The translations under genes were made by a program, and so were the position numbers. Below, in pieces: positions 48,737 through 61,900 of a stretch of DNA of 64,000 nucleotides. The DNA is from Bugula neritina (Eukaryota > Bryozoa > Gymnolaemata > Cheilostomatida > Bugulidae). Numbering within the stretch: position 1 is the stretch's first letter; each line of letters begins with the position of its first letter. Location of the stretch: NCBI GenBank assembly GCA_964035545.1, contig OZ037768.1, positions 16,859,875-16,923,874 on the forward strand, written 5' to 3'. The notes beneath the pieces were generated by a model. The model worked only from the letters and a program-made list of their open reading frames with translations, ran no database searches and was not told the DNA's origin.

Positions 48737-51351
48737 CTAAAACACATTTCTCTCTGCATCTCTTGGCGCATCTTCTTCCATTTCCAAAAATCTGTTGAAA
48801 GAAAATGCATCCAAGTTCACAGTCCGAAATTCATCGTAATTGACCAGCTCTGTTATTGCACGGCCCATGGCAGGCGAGTGTTGTAGCCCGTGCCCGGTAG
48901 AACCATTCGAGAATATAAAGTTATTGAAGTAAGGATGGTTACCAATGATGAGATTTTGATCGATGAAGTTGTAGTCATAGTAACCAGCCCAGCCAGACTT
49001 CAACTTTAACCCCTCAAAGGCGGGTATTCTGTGAGCCAACCTCGGCCATATTTCCTGCTCGAAATAGTCGTAGTCCACATCTTGCAAGTCGGAATGATCG
49101 GGCTCGAGGTGGGAGGGAGGAGACATGCCACAGATGTAGTTGTTGCCCAGACCTTCTCTTCTCACATACACAGAGCCCTGCGAGCAATCTGTGATGAGCC
49201 CACAGTCGAGACCAGGGCCATTGGGACAATGTACGGAGAAGATGTACCGCTTACGAGGCTCTACAGGAAGTGGTATGCTACACACAGGATTCTTTGAGAC
49301 GGTATCCACACCTATACCGGCTAATCTAGCAATCTACAGCACATAACACAATTGTACACATGCACCATGTGAGAATACCCCTAAATATCTGCAAATAACG
49401 TTAACGTAAGGTAGAATTCGCCATTAAGCATTTTCCTGCCATGCTTTAAACTATCACATAATTTCAAACTATAACTTTGAAAATATAGTATCAGCTATGA
49501 AACTTAAGGCACAAAGCAACTGTAACAGAGTTCCACAAATACTTCACGTGAAACACTGAAAGTTGTAATTTTAAGGATATGAATATATATATTGCAATAT
49601 AGAAGAGCAAAGATGTCTGATAAATACATTATAGTAGAAACAATGATACTCTAGCGCAAAGCCATATTTGCCTTTAATATAGCGCAACACAGTTTTTATA
49701 GGGTACACAACTCTAATTTAGGTGAATTAGCAAATATTAGACACTTTATAAAACTTTTAAATACATGAAACGTACCTCTGAGGCCCAAGCACCAGCTGCA
49801 TTCACAATAAGAGGGGCTGTTACTGGCTGCACATCACCATTGGGAAGCTGCACAAGAACTGAGTCTATTATATGACGGTCCTCATCTGACACTACTCTTC
49901 CAGCGTCCGACAGCTACAGAGTAGATCAGATTATACTTGGATAAATATTCCTTTCATACACTATTCTTATCAAGTAATGGATACAGTATAAATACCCATC
50001 TTGACTTGGGTATGTTATATACTATCTATACAATATGTAAGATAATATACAATTCAGTGTGGAACAGAACATTTTTCATTATATTTTAAACTTTCACCGC
50101 AACTGAATTTCCAACTAGAGGCTCTAGTAAATACCAATATTTATGTTTGTAATAAAATAATTAAAAACCAGTACTCACTGTTTTATGTTCGAAGCCAATC
50201 ACTTTGCCATGAATATATGTAATACCGAGATATTTATTCTTTCCTTTTAATCCAGAGAGCAGAGCAGCAGGATCAAACCAGCCTTCCCCCTGCATGCCAA
50301 CACTGGCCACTTCAATACCATCAACGTTCATCCACCGGTACCTTTTCTTCAACATTTCTTGAGTAAGCAGCATGTTGACTGCACCACACTCCATTTGTAA
50401 CTGATGAGACTTGAGCATATCATCCGCCCCTTCCTTATCAGCCAGGATGAGATAACCTCCGTGATTGAACTGCACGTCTGGGGGAGGCTCCCCCTTCACC
50501 GCCAGCAAATCATTTGCACGTCTCAAAAATTCAAAGCCGAACTGCGACATCTCAATGTTTTCTCTACATGAAAATTGCTGCCTCATACCTATAAAACATG
50601 GCTAGTCTATTAGAATCCACCAAATTTATATAGTAACTACTTGGGATTGAAAAATGCCTGTTCAATAGCACTAGCCCACTTGTGTTTGTTTATTCAGCGT
50701 AATTATTGAACTATGCATGGAAGAAGAACTAAACTAACTTGAAAACTATCAAAAATAACATTTGGTAGGGGGAACAGTAATTTAAATATTACAAAAGCAA
50801 AATTTAAGAAAATATGACACATCTCTGAAGAATTGATTTGTTAAAGTCAGAAATATGCGGCAACTTCTTATAACACTGCCACAAAAACATTGACTACAAT
50901 ATTCTCTGTACCAACCTCCAGCCGACAAGAGCGCTGAGGCTTGACAGTAGGCAGTATCTTGTTCTACTACCATCACATTAAGTTTGTTTTGACTTTCTTT
51001 GAGGAAATAAGCAATGCTAGACCCAACGACACTGCCTATAATACAAGAAAAACATTTCAAAGCTGTACCATAAATATGGACTATACTCTGATATTTATCG
51101 TCATCACTATATTACATAAAAATAATGCTAGGAAAAATTTGTCAATTTTTGTTATAAAACTGACCACCAATTATGAGCACATCACATTCTCTTGGACAGG
51201 GCAATATGTTGTCCATACGTCCATCCAGAATACCATGTTTTAGCACTTTGATAGGATCTTTCAAGTCAGACACTGAAGGCAATCTTGCATAAAACCGTTC
51301 GTTGCGATAGAAATGAGTGTTCACACCCAAAAACCGTCTCAATAGTTTCAT
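48737..51351 (-). CDS. FOXRED1: FOXRED1, FAD-dependent oxidoreductase, complex I assembly factor
   Basis: A mitochondrial flavoprotein of the DAO family needed for assembly of respiratory complex I. Five exons on the minus strand: 51351-51165, 51035-50916, 50588-50179, 49913-49776, 49333-48737; 1452 nt, 483 aa, close to the human length. The N-terminus (MKLLRRFLGVNTHFYRNERF) is a basic, amphipathic mitochondrial presequence. CDVLIIGG joined to SVVGSSIAYFLKE forms the FAD-binding Rossmann GGxxxG element, followed by the acidic VMVVEQD. Other conserved blocks: MRQQFSCRENI, EGWFDP, VNAAGAWASE, PVEPRKRYIF, RREGLGNNYICG, AGYYDYNFIDQN and STGHGLQHSPAMGRA. The start ATG is the first in frame and fits the presequence. 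The 3' end is convergent with the EMI-like gene. Nothing appears broken. Confidence 0.96.
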
Positions 51352-52953
51352 GTTGATAGATCTAAAAGAAAACTAAACGGCGCCAATTAAAAGTATTCCC
51401 TAAATACATATTTAAGACTTGAGGTTATTGGAGATTTGAATAAAATTCTTAGACCTCTTCTAATGCAGATTGCAAAAGACTAAAATCTACAATGTTGATG
51501 AGTTGTGCTGAAAGTGAATATAATGCTGCTTTAGTTTTATTATTTAACATTGATTAGTAATAGTAATACTAATCACTCCTTTTACTAACACTAACAGTAT
51601 ATCAAAATGTAACACTAATAGTAATACCAATACTAATAATAATAGTAATACTAGTTATACTACTACTAATAGTAATACTAATAGCTACAAAAACGTTATT
51701 TCAAAATAAATATTTCACATTAAATCATTTGTTTTTAATCTAAATGTCATAATTACAAGGCTCTAGTAAAATAATAACAACATTGAATTTTAATCTGATG
51801 GCGACGGCATGAAGTTACTTGAATACTATCAATATGAATATCATCATGATCAGGGCTACAAGTTTGCAAGTGATTTATAATGCAGTTCAGAAAATGAAAT
51901 GGTTTGGTAAGCAGCGCCGAATTAGGGGTGACTGAGTGAGTGAGTCAGAGATGATTGAATAAATCACACTGGACCGAGTGCAGTAATTTACAGCTCTTAA
52001 GCTTAGTGTCGAAGGTTTTCAATAAACCTCAATTTTAAATTTGAGAACACTGAACTGCTGCACTGAATCTTAGTTACTTTCAACTCCAGGCTGTTAGTAG
52101 AATTATATTAGCAGTTCTGACCAATGAACTCAATAATTATTCCACTATTCCAGCTCAGTGGTTCTGACTATCGAAATGACATGTGTAATAATTATTTCGG
52201 TGGCGAATAACGTTTACCTCAGACTATAGAGTTGTTCTATCAAACCGGGTAAGATAACTCTCCGATGTAATCTGACGTAATTACCAGGTGTAACATATTA
52301 TTGTGTGGTTGAACTACATAGCCACAGGTAAATCATAAAAAGCCTATATCATATTTACATAAAAGTAGATACCGGAGAAAATACAGTAAACTTCACGAAT
52401 ATTGAGACTGATGTGAACACAGTACGAGGGCAAAATAGGACTAGAAATGAAGAATGATTAGACTCTAGCTACTATTATAATGTTTTTGATTCACCAGACC
52501 ATGAGCCCCAATTTGTATTGCTGTTTGCTTTTGACACCTATAAGATCATTTTAATAATATTATCTTGCTAGGTTATGACTTAATAACTGTTACGTAATTA
52601 TTGCATACATTTACAACAACGAACATTAGTGCATTCTAATATCCCTTTTTTTATATTTCATTTTTGGACCGACTTTAATTAGTAGAGTTGTCTTTTCGAA
52701 ACATAACATAATGTTTTCTGTAATATTTTAACGAAATAATTTGTAACTATGATAAAAGCGCCTGCGCGATTTATAATACACAAATGAGCATTTCCTACCA
52801 ATGCTCCAAAATGAATTATCATAATCATGTTAGTAGTGGTAACTGTAATGAGTAATGTATTGCAAATGAATGATGACTTTTCACCGTTCCATGAACAAGA
52901 AATCAGAAAACTAATTTTAAGTCATACGTAATGTAAAATTTGAAAACAATTAA
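51352..52953. other. Divergent intergenic region, FOXRED1 and CCDC178-like
   Basis: 1.6 kb between two divergently transcribed genes, so it should contain both promoters and 5' UTRs. The FOXRED1-proximal part carries the TAATAG/TAATAC array. I see no TATA box, CpG-rich island or RFX X-box that I can state with confidence. Confidence 0.5.
51554..51684. repeat. TAATAG/TAATAC short tandem repeat
   Basis: About 130 bp of irregular hexanucleotide TAATAGTAATAC units with ACT interruptions, 200 bp upstream of the FOXRED1 start. It is too degenerate for recent slippage to be obvious. Confidence 0.8.
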
Positions 52954-55900
52954 ATGGCGTCTGTGTATCCAATTCATAGAGGAGTTGTGCCCATATCTCA
53001 CACTTGGAATGAAGCTAAGAGTCAGACTGAATCTTTACCATTGGCGTTGCCAATACAGACATCTGAGCCTGAAGCAAATGACAAGATAAAAAGTGAGAAT
53101 ATCTCTTTTAAGTATCTTGAATGTTTTGTTCAAATTAATTTTTCACTCGCCGAAGCTTATTGATAGCTATTTACATAAAAACATAGATTTAGTATTGGAG
53201 CATCAGTATGCATATCATTAAGATTGTAGCTTTGTAAATCTAAAAGTCTTTTTATATGCGCTTTTATGTTTATGACAATAGAACTCACAATTAACTATGC
53301 GCATATCAAATTGTAAAAACATTTCACAACATGATCACTGTAATCTAAACATACTCATACTGCATTACTTATTATCTTTGATTTTATTTGCAGTGTTACC
53401 TGTTGCTGAGAAGAAACCTAGTTGCATTCTTACTAATGTTGTTTCAACTTGTGTAAATAAAGCATCCGCTCATCTAGAACTTTTACAGACTCTCATTGAG
53501 GAATGGTTTGCACAGCTGCCAAAAGCAGGATGTGAAGAACATAGCTATAATGTTGCTAAAGGTATTTTTGTATTGATCAAAATTTAGCATTAGTGTATAC
53601 TTTCTCAGCTATTAAAATAAAGTGAACTAATTATTCAAATGTTTGGAGTGTAGTATGCTTATCAAACTATTACCTAATTTTTATTAAATTCACAACAAAC
53701 TAAAGAGTCTACAAGTTTATGACTTCTCAATGCTGCTTTATTCTTGACAATACATGACATCAAGTTGCAAATGTAAGCTGATTCGTACATTAAAGAAAGT
53801 AATACATACTTTTAAGTAGTATGTTATACATACAATTAACTTTAAGATTTGAAGGGCATACTGAGCTGTGGCATAGCTGCACTCACTATTTATTAGCAAA
53901 GCGGATTCTAGATGCTGTTATGAAAATATTAGGCATCCCACTGAGTAAAGATTAAGGCAGCTATGAAGCAAAATAGTCAAGGAACTTTTATCAGCTTAAC
54001 ATATTTTTATTTATTTTTGTCATTTGCTCTTTTACAGGGTATTCTGAAAATTTAGTTATATTTATGAAAGTATTATATTTTGAAGAGAGTACTAAAAGAA
54101 ATAATTTAAATATATTATATATTCAGTAATAATTTATAACAGTTCCCGATCTGATACATCCTTCAATTTCTATGAAATTTTGCCTTATGTGTGAATCAAT
54201 GTTGCATTTTTAAAGGTATGTCTCAAAATTTGTTAGCTAAAAAGTATCTCAATTTTTTGAAGTTGATGAATTTTGTGCACAGTTACATATAATTTCAGTT
54301 TTTGTTAGTAGACTATTGATTTATAAGTAAAAAGTGCACCTTTCAATATGTTTTATATTCTATTAGAGTAGAACAATGTCTCAAGAGCCTAAAAAAGCGT
54401 ATTTTGTATTTTAGAAAGTTCTGTCAGAACTTCAGCAGTATTCAAGAGTAAAGAAAACACTGCCAGTCGTTTATCTGTCACTGGATTAGGCGTTAAGTCA
54501 TCAAAAAGTGGTAATCTTAATATATGAACACTATACTTTTTACCATTTTTCTTTTGAAATCATATATTGTTTTTCTTGGCCTCTACTATTTGATAGACTA
54601 GTAATATTAGATTTTTTATTCATTACATCTTGCTATTTAAATTTTTGAAAGTGTTTCAAAGTACTTATAGAATTATCAGCATGTCCTTTCTACTTTCAAC
54701 AGAGTTATTTTCACAGTGAAAATGAGAAACTTCTAGACGGCATTTTTAAAAATATATTCAATATCCAAAATAATACACAAAATCAAGATTGCTGTGTATT
54801 ATTTTAGATATTGAATATACTTTTAAAAATGCCGTCTACAAGTTTCTCATTTTCACTGCGTGTATCTTCATCAAAATTTGAAACTGAAAACCTTTTTTCA
54901 ATTGTCATAGCTCTTGAGTTTATATGAGGGACATAAGGAACAAAAATCATAACTTCTGTTGAAGCAAGTAAAGCTGTTTGTTTAGGCTAACAAGTTTATA
55001 GTATAGAACGAATAAGTAGAATTGAACAATTATGCTTCTATTTCAACTTTTTGTTATGCTATTAAATTTGTAATTTTGCTGTAGTTTCTCATAATTACTG
55101 CTCATCATTGCATTATATGTTTTTCTCTGATGATTTTTATAAGGTTGTACTCAAGAAATGTATGACTGTGTGCAAAATGAGTCTATATTTTAAATAAGGG
55201 TCAGCTATAGCGGATGAGTTGCCATATCTGGGAGGTATGGAGGTTATTGAGGAGGTTTTTGCTCTGATATCGCGTCTTGAATCTGATCGGCAGCAAGCTG
55301 AACGAGATCTCCTCCAGGAAAAGCAGAGAGCTCGATTTCTACAAAGGAAGACGGATGAGTTGGTGAGGAAAAGAGCACGAGAATTTCCTTCAGCCGTACA
55401 AGCAGGTAACTCTACATTTGGAGTACAAGACGGAGTCATAATGATATTTTGCCTCATAATTGAAAACATCCTAGGGAATTGAATTTCACATATCAAATAT
55501 AATTTTATCAAAGTTATCAAATTGTTTATTTATATTGTTTAATTTATATTTGTGTATATTGTACTGCATCTTTTTCAACACAAATCTACTGTAATACTAC
55601 AAACATATTTGCAAAAGTGCAACATACTTTATTGAAAAAATTAAATTTAACTTCGGAATTTCATTCATTTTATTCATCAATAATTCAGATGTAGCATAAA
55701 ACATATATGTTGTGGTATGCCAACAGTGTGTTTCCTTAGCTCAGTTATATACAGGCTGTATTAAGGAACTGACTGGTGAAGCAAAAGGCCTTCCTAGTTT
55801 TCTGATTTTGCTAATTTCTATTTTTAGAACACAATGCAGCTGTAGAGGATCTGAGTGAGCTTCATTGGCATGTGACGTATAAGAAGAGAGCCGAGGAGAA

Positions 55901-58900
55901 GTTGAAGGACAGAGTTGACCATGCGAATGCATTCAACGTCAGACTTCTTGATGACATTGCGTTTGTTCAAAAGCACTGGTGAGTCATAGTGTAGATGTTG
56001 GTATGTTGAAGTACTACCTGGTAAATCTTTTGCTAATTGAAAAAAAATGTTTGCATTTTTAAAATAGCTCGCAATTACAGTATCTTAATTTAACTAATGC
56101 AATTATTATCACCATTACCTATAAAGATAATTTTTTGAGTTTTGTAAGTTTTATAAATATCATAAAAAGCCATATAGGGTGTTACTTTAACATTAATGAT
56201 TTTGTAAAAAAGTTGAAGCAATAGTTGGTGTTGATAAAACTTTGGTAATTAATGTTTTATTATCTTGTTTTCTATCCTTTATCGCAATAACGTTTAACGA
56301 CAAACGTTAATATTGCAATGATACACAGCAATGCATGCTATGCTTAGGTACACACTTAGCAAATAATCATAAACAATAAATGTTGGATTAAAAGTAAATG
56401 TTGGATTAAAGGTAAATGTTAGATAGTCATTAAAAATAACTGTTAGATATATAAGACAGATATATATTAATATGCCAATCATTTGTGTTAGTCCATTGGT
56501 GGAAGAGAAGTTAGCTTTAGAAGTGAATGCCATGGAAAGAATTGAAGCTGCGCAGATAGAGACAAGCGCCGAGTTGGAGGCTGCACAGAACCGACTGGCA
56601 AAGACTAAAGTGAGAAACGAGGAGGCTCACGTGAGAGCAGCCAATGAAAGAGTGGCTATGGTGAAAGAGATAGAAGATGTCAAGGAAGAGCTTCAGAACA
56701 CAGTGTTGGTTTAAATATGATGAATAAAATAAAATTACACATGTTTAAATCTAATTATGAATAGGTACACGAAAAACATTTTGTTTTTATTACTTTATTA
56801 AACAGGGTAAACTGATACTTTGGGCACCACTGTGCCCATCTTCAGAGTAAAAATTCATTGCTACTCTGAAGATGGGCACAGTGGTGCCCGAAATATCAGT
56901 TTACATTGTTTAATAAAGTAATAAAAAAACAAAATGTTTTTTATATACCTATTCATAATTAAATTGCTAGCTCGTAAAGATGTATGTTTAAATTTATTCA
57001 ACACTTTGTAGTTGAAATGAGAAGCTTGTCATTGATTGTATACTTTGTAGCACTGAGCTGGCAGATGCGAGAATGTTAAGTAACACGTATACACATCAGA
57101 CTAGTGATACCCGTCTCCAGATAGCTGAGAATGTAGAGGAGAAGAAGGTGCTTTTGGTGAAAGTTGATAATGCTAAGGTATTGCTGTCTGTCATAATGCA
57201 CAGTTTATGTATAACAAACTTGCCGTCCTTTGAACGAAGCTGATGGATTTAATCCCTAATTACAAATTTATATTAGTGTATAGTAGACTTGACAATTAAC
57301 TAAGGTAAAGTAGTATTTGTGTGGAGAGGGGGTACTTTACCTGCAGATATATGTCACAGTAATTAGTATGTTTAAAGTTCTATTTCAGCAATATGAAATA
57401 ACCATGAAACTCGGTAGTTATTTGCTCATTTTTGTTTTACATATCTGAGTATCATATTTCAGATGACAGAGCAAATGCAGGTCAGGAAAGTAGAGGAATT
57501 GACCAATAAAATCAGAATGATAGAATCGGAGCTACACAGACTGGAAGAAGATGCTTTCAAGAAACAAGAAGAACTGACTGTTACAGTAAGTTGCTGTAGT
57601 TACAATAATGTTCCTCTGTTATTACTTTGAGCACAATATGCTACAATTATACACCACAATATATTACTATTGTACATTACTCTATACTACAATTTTATAC
57701 TACAATATACTGAACTTAAGCATTTTAATACACTATCATTATATACTACCTGTTATATGCTGCATTATACGAGTACTACAATTAGCTGCACTACACAGTA
57801 CACACTCCAGTTCACACTGCATACTACAGAACTTATTACACTATATTTTGTACACTACAAACTACACAACATACTACGCTACATTTTGTACTACATACCA
57901 CACAACATACTACACTCCAAAACCTCCTCTAAACTACATACTGCACACTACACTATATCATACTGTGCACTACACTGTACTATGTTATATACTACATTGT
58001 ATTACTCTTCACTAAGTGCTAGCGATGTATTGAATAAAGTTGCCATTATGTTTCTTTAAGACCAATACTATGGAATCACAATACTCCGAGCTTCAAAGAG
58101 CCTGTGAACACGAGCAGTCACTGCTCAAGAAGATCACTCAGCAAGTTGATGACATTCTTATCGAAATTGATAATCTCACTAGGAAAATTGCCAAGTGGTG
58201 AGCTTTCAATTTCCATTGCAATTGCTATCCATCAATTTTTTTAAAACTCCATAATTCAGTAAGAATTTCTGCAGTTGTTTGTAAATTAATGCTGTGAAGA
58301 CGCTAGAAGTACGAGGGCAGAAGGCCTAACCATTTTTTATTGTGCAATCTTTCACTTGACCTTTCAAAACTGAGACTAATAACACTAGTTTCAAGCTTAA
58401 AGATTGAATAAAATATTTTAAAGATTTTTGCCACCTTCTTTCATTCTTGAAAGTCTTAAATTTCACTAATGTTTACAACATAGCGCTTTTTACAATGTAA
58501 TAACATTATTTTGCTAAGTAGAGGACAAAAATCCTCAAATTAGGTATTGTATTATCCAACTTGGCATAACACATTTATAACGCACATTCGCCATGCTATA
58601 CCGTGAAATTTGCTTTTTTCTAATGCACATAATATCCTTATGATTGATAGACACTGAAGCTCTCAAATGATGTTCAAAAGTGATAGGCGGTAAAAGAATT
58701 TTAATCAAATCAGATATAGAGCAAATAGGAGGATGTTTTATTTTGTAATTCGTTTTCAATTATTGTTCTTTAGAGCAGCCAATTCTTAAATTTTTGATAC
58801 ACAGTTTGATTGATATATATATCATTTTAGAAGTTAAGGGATCCTTGGCATTTGACGTTTTAAAGAAAAACTTGTTTTTTTACCAAGTTTGTCAATAAGT

Positions 58901-61900
58901 GGATGTTTTTTTTCAAATTTATAAGCTGTGCTACAATTCATCTGGTCTGTTTGTAATTTTGTAAATATGTAATTTCTTTCTTTAATTTTATATATTTTGT
59001 TTTGAATAGTGAGGCTGGAATTACAGAAGATGAAAAATCACTGAGAAGAATGACAACACAAATAAACAACACAGAGATGATGATGAACCAGGTTTTGGAA
59101 GAGTTCAACAAAGTTCAAGTTATCAACTCAGCTATACGAGAGAAGTTACAGGAAGAGAAGGAAAGAATAGCTCAAATAGAAGAAGCACTGAGGGTAAATA
59201 TAATTGTTTTTTTTTCAATGACAGCAAACATTTTGGAAACACTGAAGTGTTTTATTGTGCTCATTTACTAGTCTCTCATGTTTAATTGTGGCAAGTTGTT
59301 GTTTGTTTTACAACAATGTTATTTTTATATATTGTATATTGATCAGTGTGATAGGTGAATATTGGTAAATTACTGCTTCAAACTTTACTCAATATTGACT
59401 CTTGCTTATTCTACTACCCTTTAGCAGAAATATTTAATAGTATTTGTGTGTCCATGAATTTAGTCTTTAACTACTTAATATTTTGAAAATACTTAGCTGT
59501 GGCTGTGTATATTTGATATTTAAATTAATATTTAAATTTGATTTAATATATATTCTAATATATACTATTATTCAATTTTAATTTAAATATTCAATTTAAT
59601 AATAATATTTAATCACCAGCTAACTTTGGAGACCTTAAAAAAACAATGTAAAGATGAAATTCATACGAGGAGTGTATTGCATACTCGGATTGATTCTGAT
59701 GGCACAGAACTTGTGAAATCTCAAGTTGAAGCCAAACAGAAAAAAGAAAAGCTTGCGAAAACTGTGGTTGAAATTGAGCAGCAACTGCAAGTTGTTGTTG
59801 AAAAAGTTGACAAGCTGAGAGATGTTTACAATTCCAAAAAGGAGGTAAGCTGGTTAATTAGAGGTTGATATAAATGTCTATCTTTATGTAGCTATGTTTA
59901 ATGATTGGGGTGAGGGAATATGTGAGCGTGCACCGTAATTCCCTGAAAATTATTTATAAAAAGTATGTGAAACTGTATTATCCCTTACATAAAAACCAAT
60001 AAGATCATCTTCTTCTTTATGACATGATGTTTTGCTGTTATGAATGCTCAATGACATTTAGCCTTTACAAAAACAGTTCAGTAATTTCTCAGCACTTGTG
60101 TAAGCCACCCTGAAGTTTCGATATTTATATGACGCAGCTTTACTTATGTTTAAAAAAAATCTCATGCAAGTTTATAGTCACCATCCCTGTGAGAAAACCC
60201 CTGATGAAAGGGGTTTTTGTTAAATCGGGCTGAGGACTTATTGACATGGGACACAGGAGCAGTTATGACTGGCTGCTGTTCCTAACATCACCAATGGCCT
60301 TTACTGGGGCTCGAACCCATGACTTTGTGCTTAATAGGCAAATGCTCTAACTCTTAGACCACGATCTAACCCCTAGACCACGATCTAACCCCTAGACCAC
60401 GATCTAACTCTTAGACCACGATCTAACCCCTCGACCACGGCTGCCCCTAGCTTTACTCATGTTGAGATTTGTTCAATTAGCACTTTTTTGAAGTTTTTTA
60501 AAGTATGAATTATGCAACTTACATCAATCTGTAAACCTATAAGGCTTCACATGTATACTCTGATGATGACTATATTGATAGGGTATCTGCAACCTAAGTA
60601 AAATAATTTATCTAATAAATGGTTTTATATATATGAGTTATCCATTTGCTTGAAGTTTAATTTCACTGCTTTTAAAGCAGCCATAATGACCATGGTAATA
60701 GTTATATACTTTTAATTACATCATTACTGGATACTAATTGCTAATGATTTGAGACTAAGCATCTCCTGCGTACGTCCCTCTTTTTTACACCTTGCTCTAA
60801 CTGTTCCCATTCATTTTGTTTTACCAAACATTTGAGTATTTGAGTCTATCATTGCTCAGGGTCAAGAGAATATGATGTCAGTTAGATTGCTCTTTGGCTA
60901 ATTGTCCTCTCCCCATTGCCTCAAAGTGCTCATTTCACCCCATTCTTTCACTTGCATGCTGGTGTTTCATTACTAGTCTAGCTTAACTGTGAAAACCTTA
61001 CTTTAACATACAGTGTTCATGCTTTAGAAGAATCAACAGTAGTTTTCGTCATTTAAATAATTGTACTGTTTTTTTAGAAATATGAAGAATTAATTAGCAT
61101 TCCAAAGCATTTTAAAAGGGTAATGTGTTAATTTGGAAAGCAGTGGCCCCGTAAATCTTTCAATAGTATTTTGTTACTTGACTTTATTTTACCTTTCTCT
61201 GTTTACATTACGAATCTTCAGTTCTTGATTCTATTTTTTCCTGTTACTGTTTTTTTTCTAAATTGCATCTTCTCATGTTAGTATTATGCATATTGTTATG
61301 TACTATTTGTGTTGATACAAGCAGTTTAGTTAGTGGTTAGAGGGTTGTGTTATCTTTCAGATATTAGAAGCATTGGAGTTGGAAATAGAAGAAACCAAAG
61401 CTGCAAAGGAAAAAGTTGTCAATGAGTTTGTTGTAACAAAGGAGGAATTAAACCCTTATTTGGAAGAACTAAAGGTTGCGTATTTAAATCACATTGTGAT
61501 GATTTACGTAGCATAAGTTACTTGCGCAATAGGTTTAGCAATCATGACAGTTTCAATATAATTCTTTGTTTTTCTTGTAAAAATTAAAGGAAACACATCT
61601 GTATGCTTCCATTTTATTTACACGAGAAATCTAGTTAGAATAAATTGTTACTCACTAGCTAAATGGTACAGACAAAACAGTTTCTTCTCCACTAAGATGA
61701 CGGATATAAACATACTGCATTTTATTCTGAAAGCTCGAACTGGAGTAATTAAAACAACTGTGTTGTGAATTTGAGAAACTAGAAATTTTTTCAAATTGAA
61801 ATGATAGTTCAAGACATTTCATAATATTCCTAAGATATATAGTATATACTAATGCAACGACAGAATACAGAAATACCAAACTTATTGTAGACTGAGAACA

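Noticed and set aside
49014-49346. Plus-strand frames antisense to FOXRED1
   Set aside because: Shadow frames of a highly conserved coding exon.
57608-58059. 129-135 codon Tyr/Thr/His-rich frames
   Set aside because: By-products of the TACTACA array in an intron of the CCDC178-like gene.
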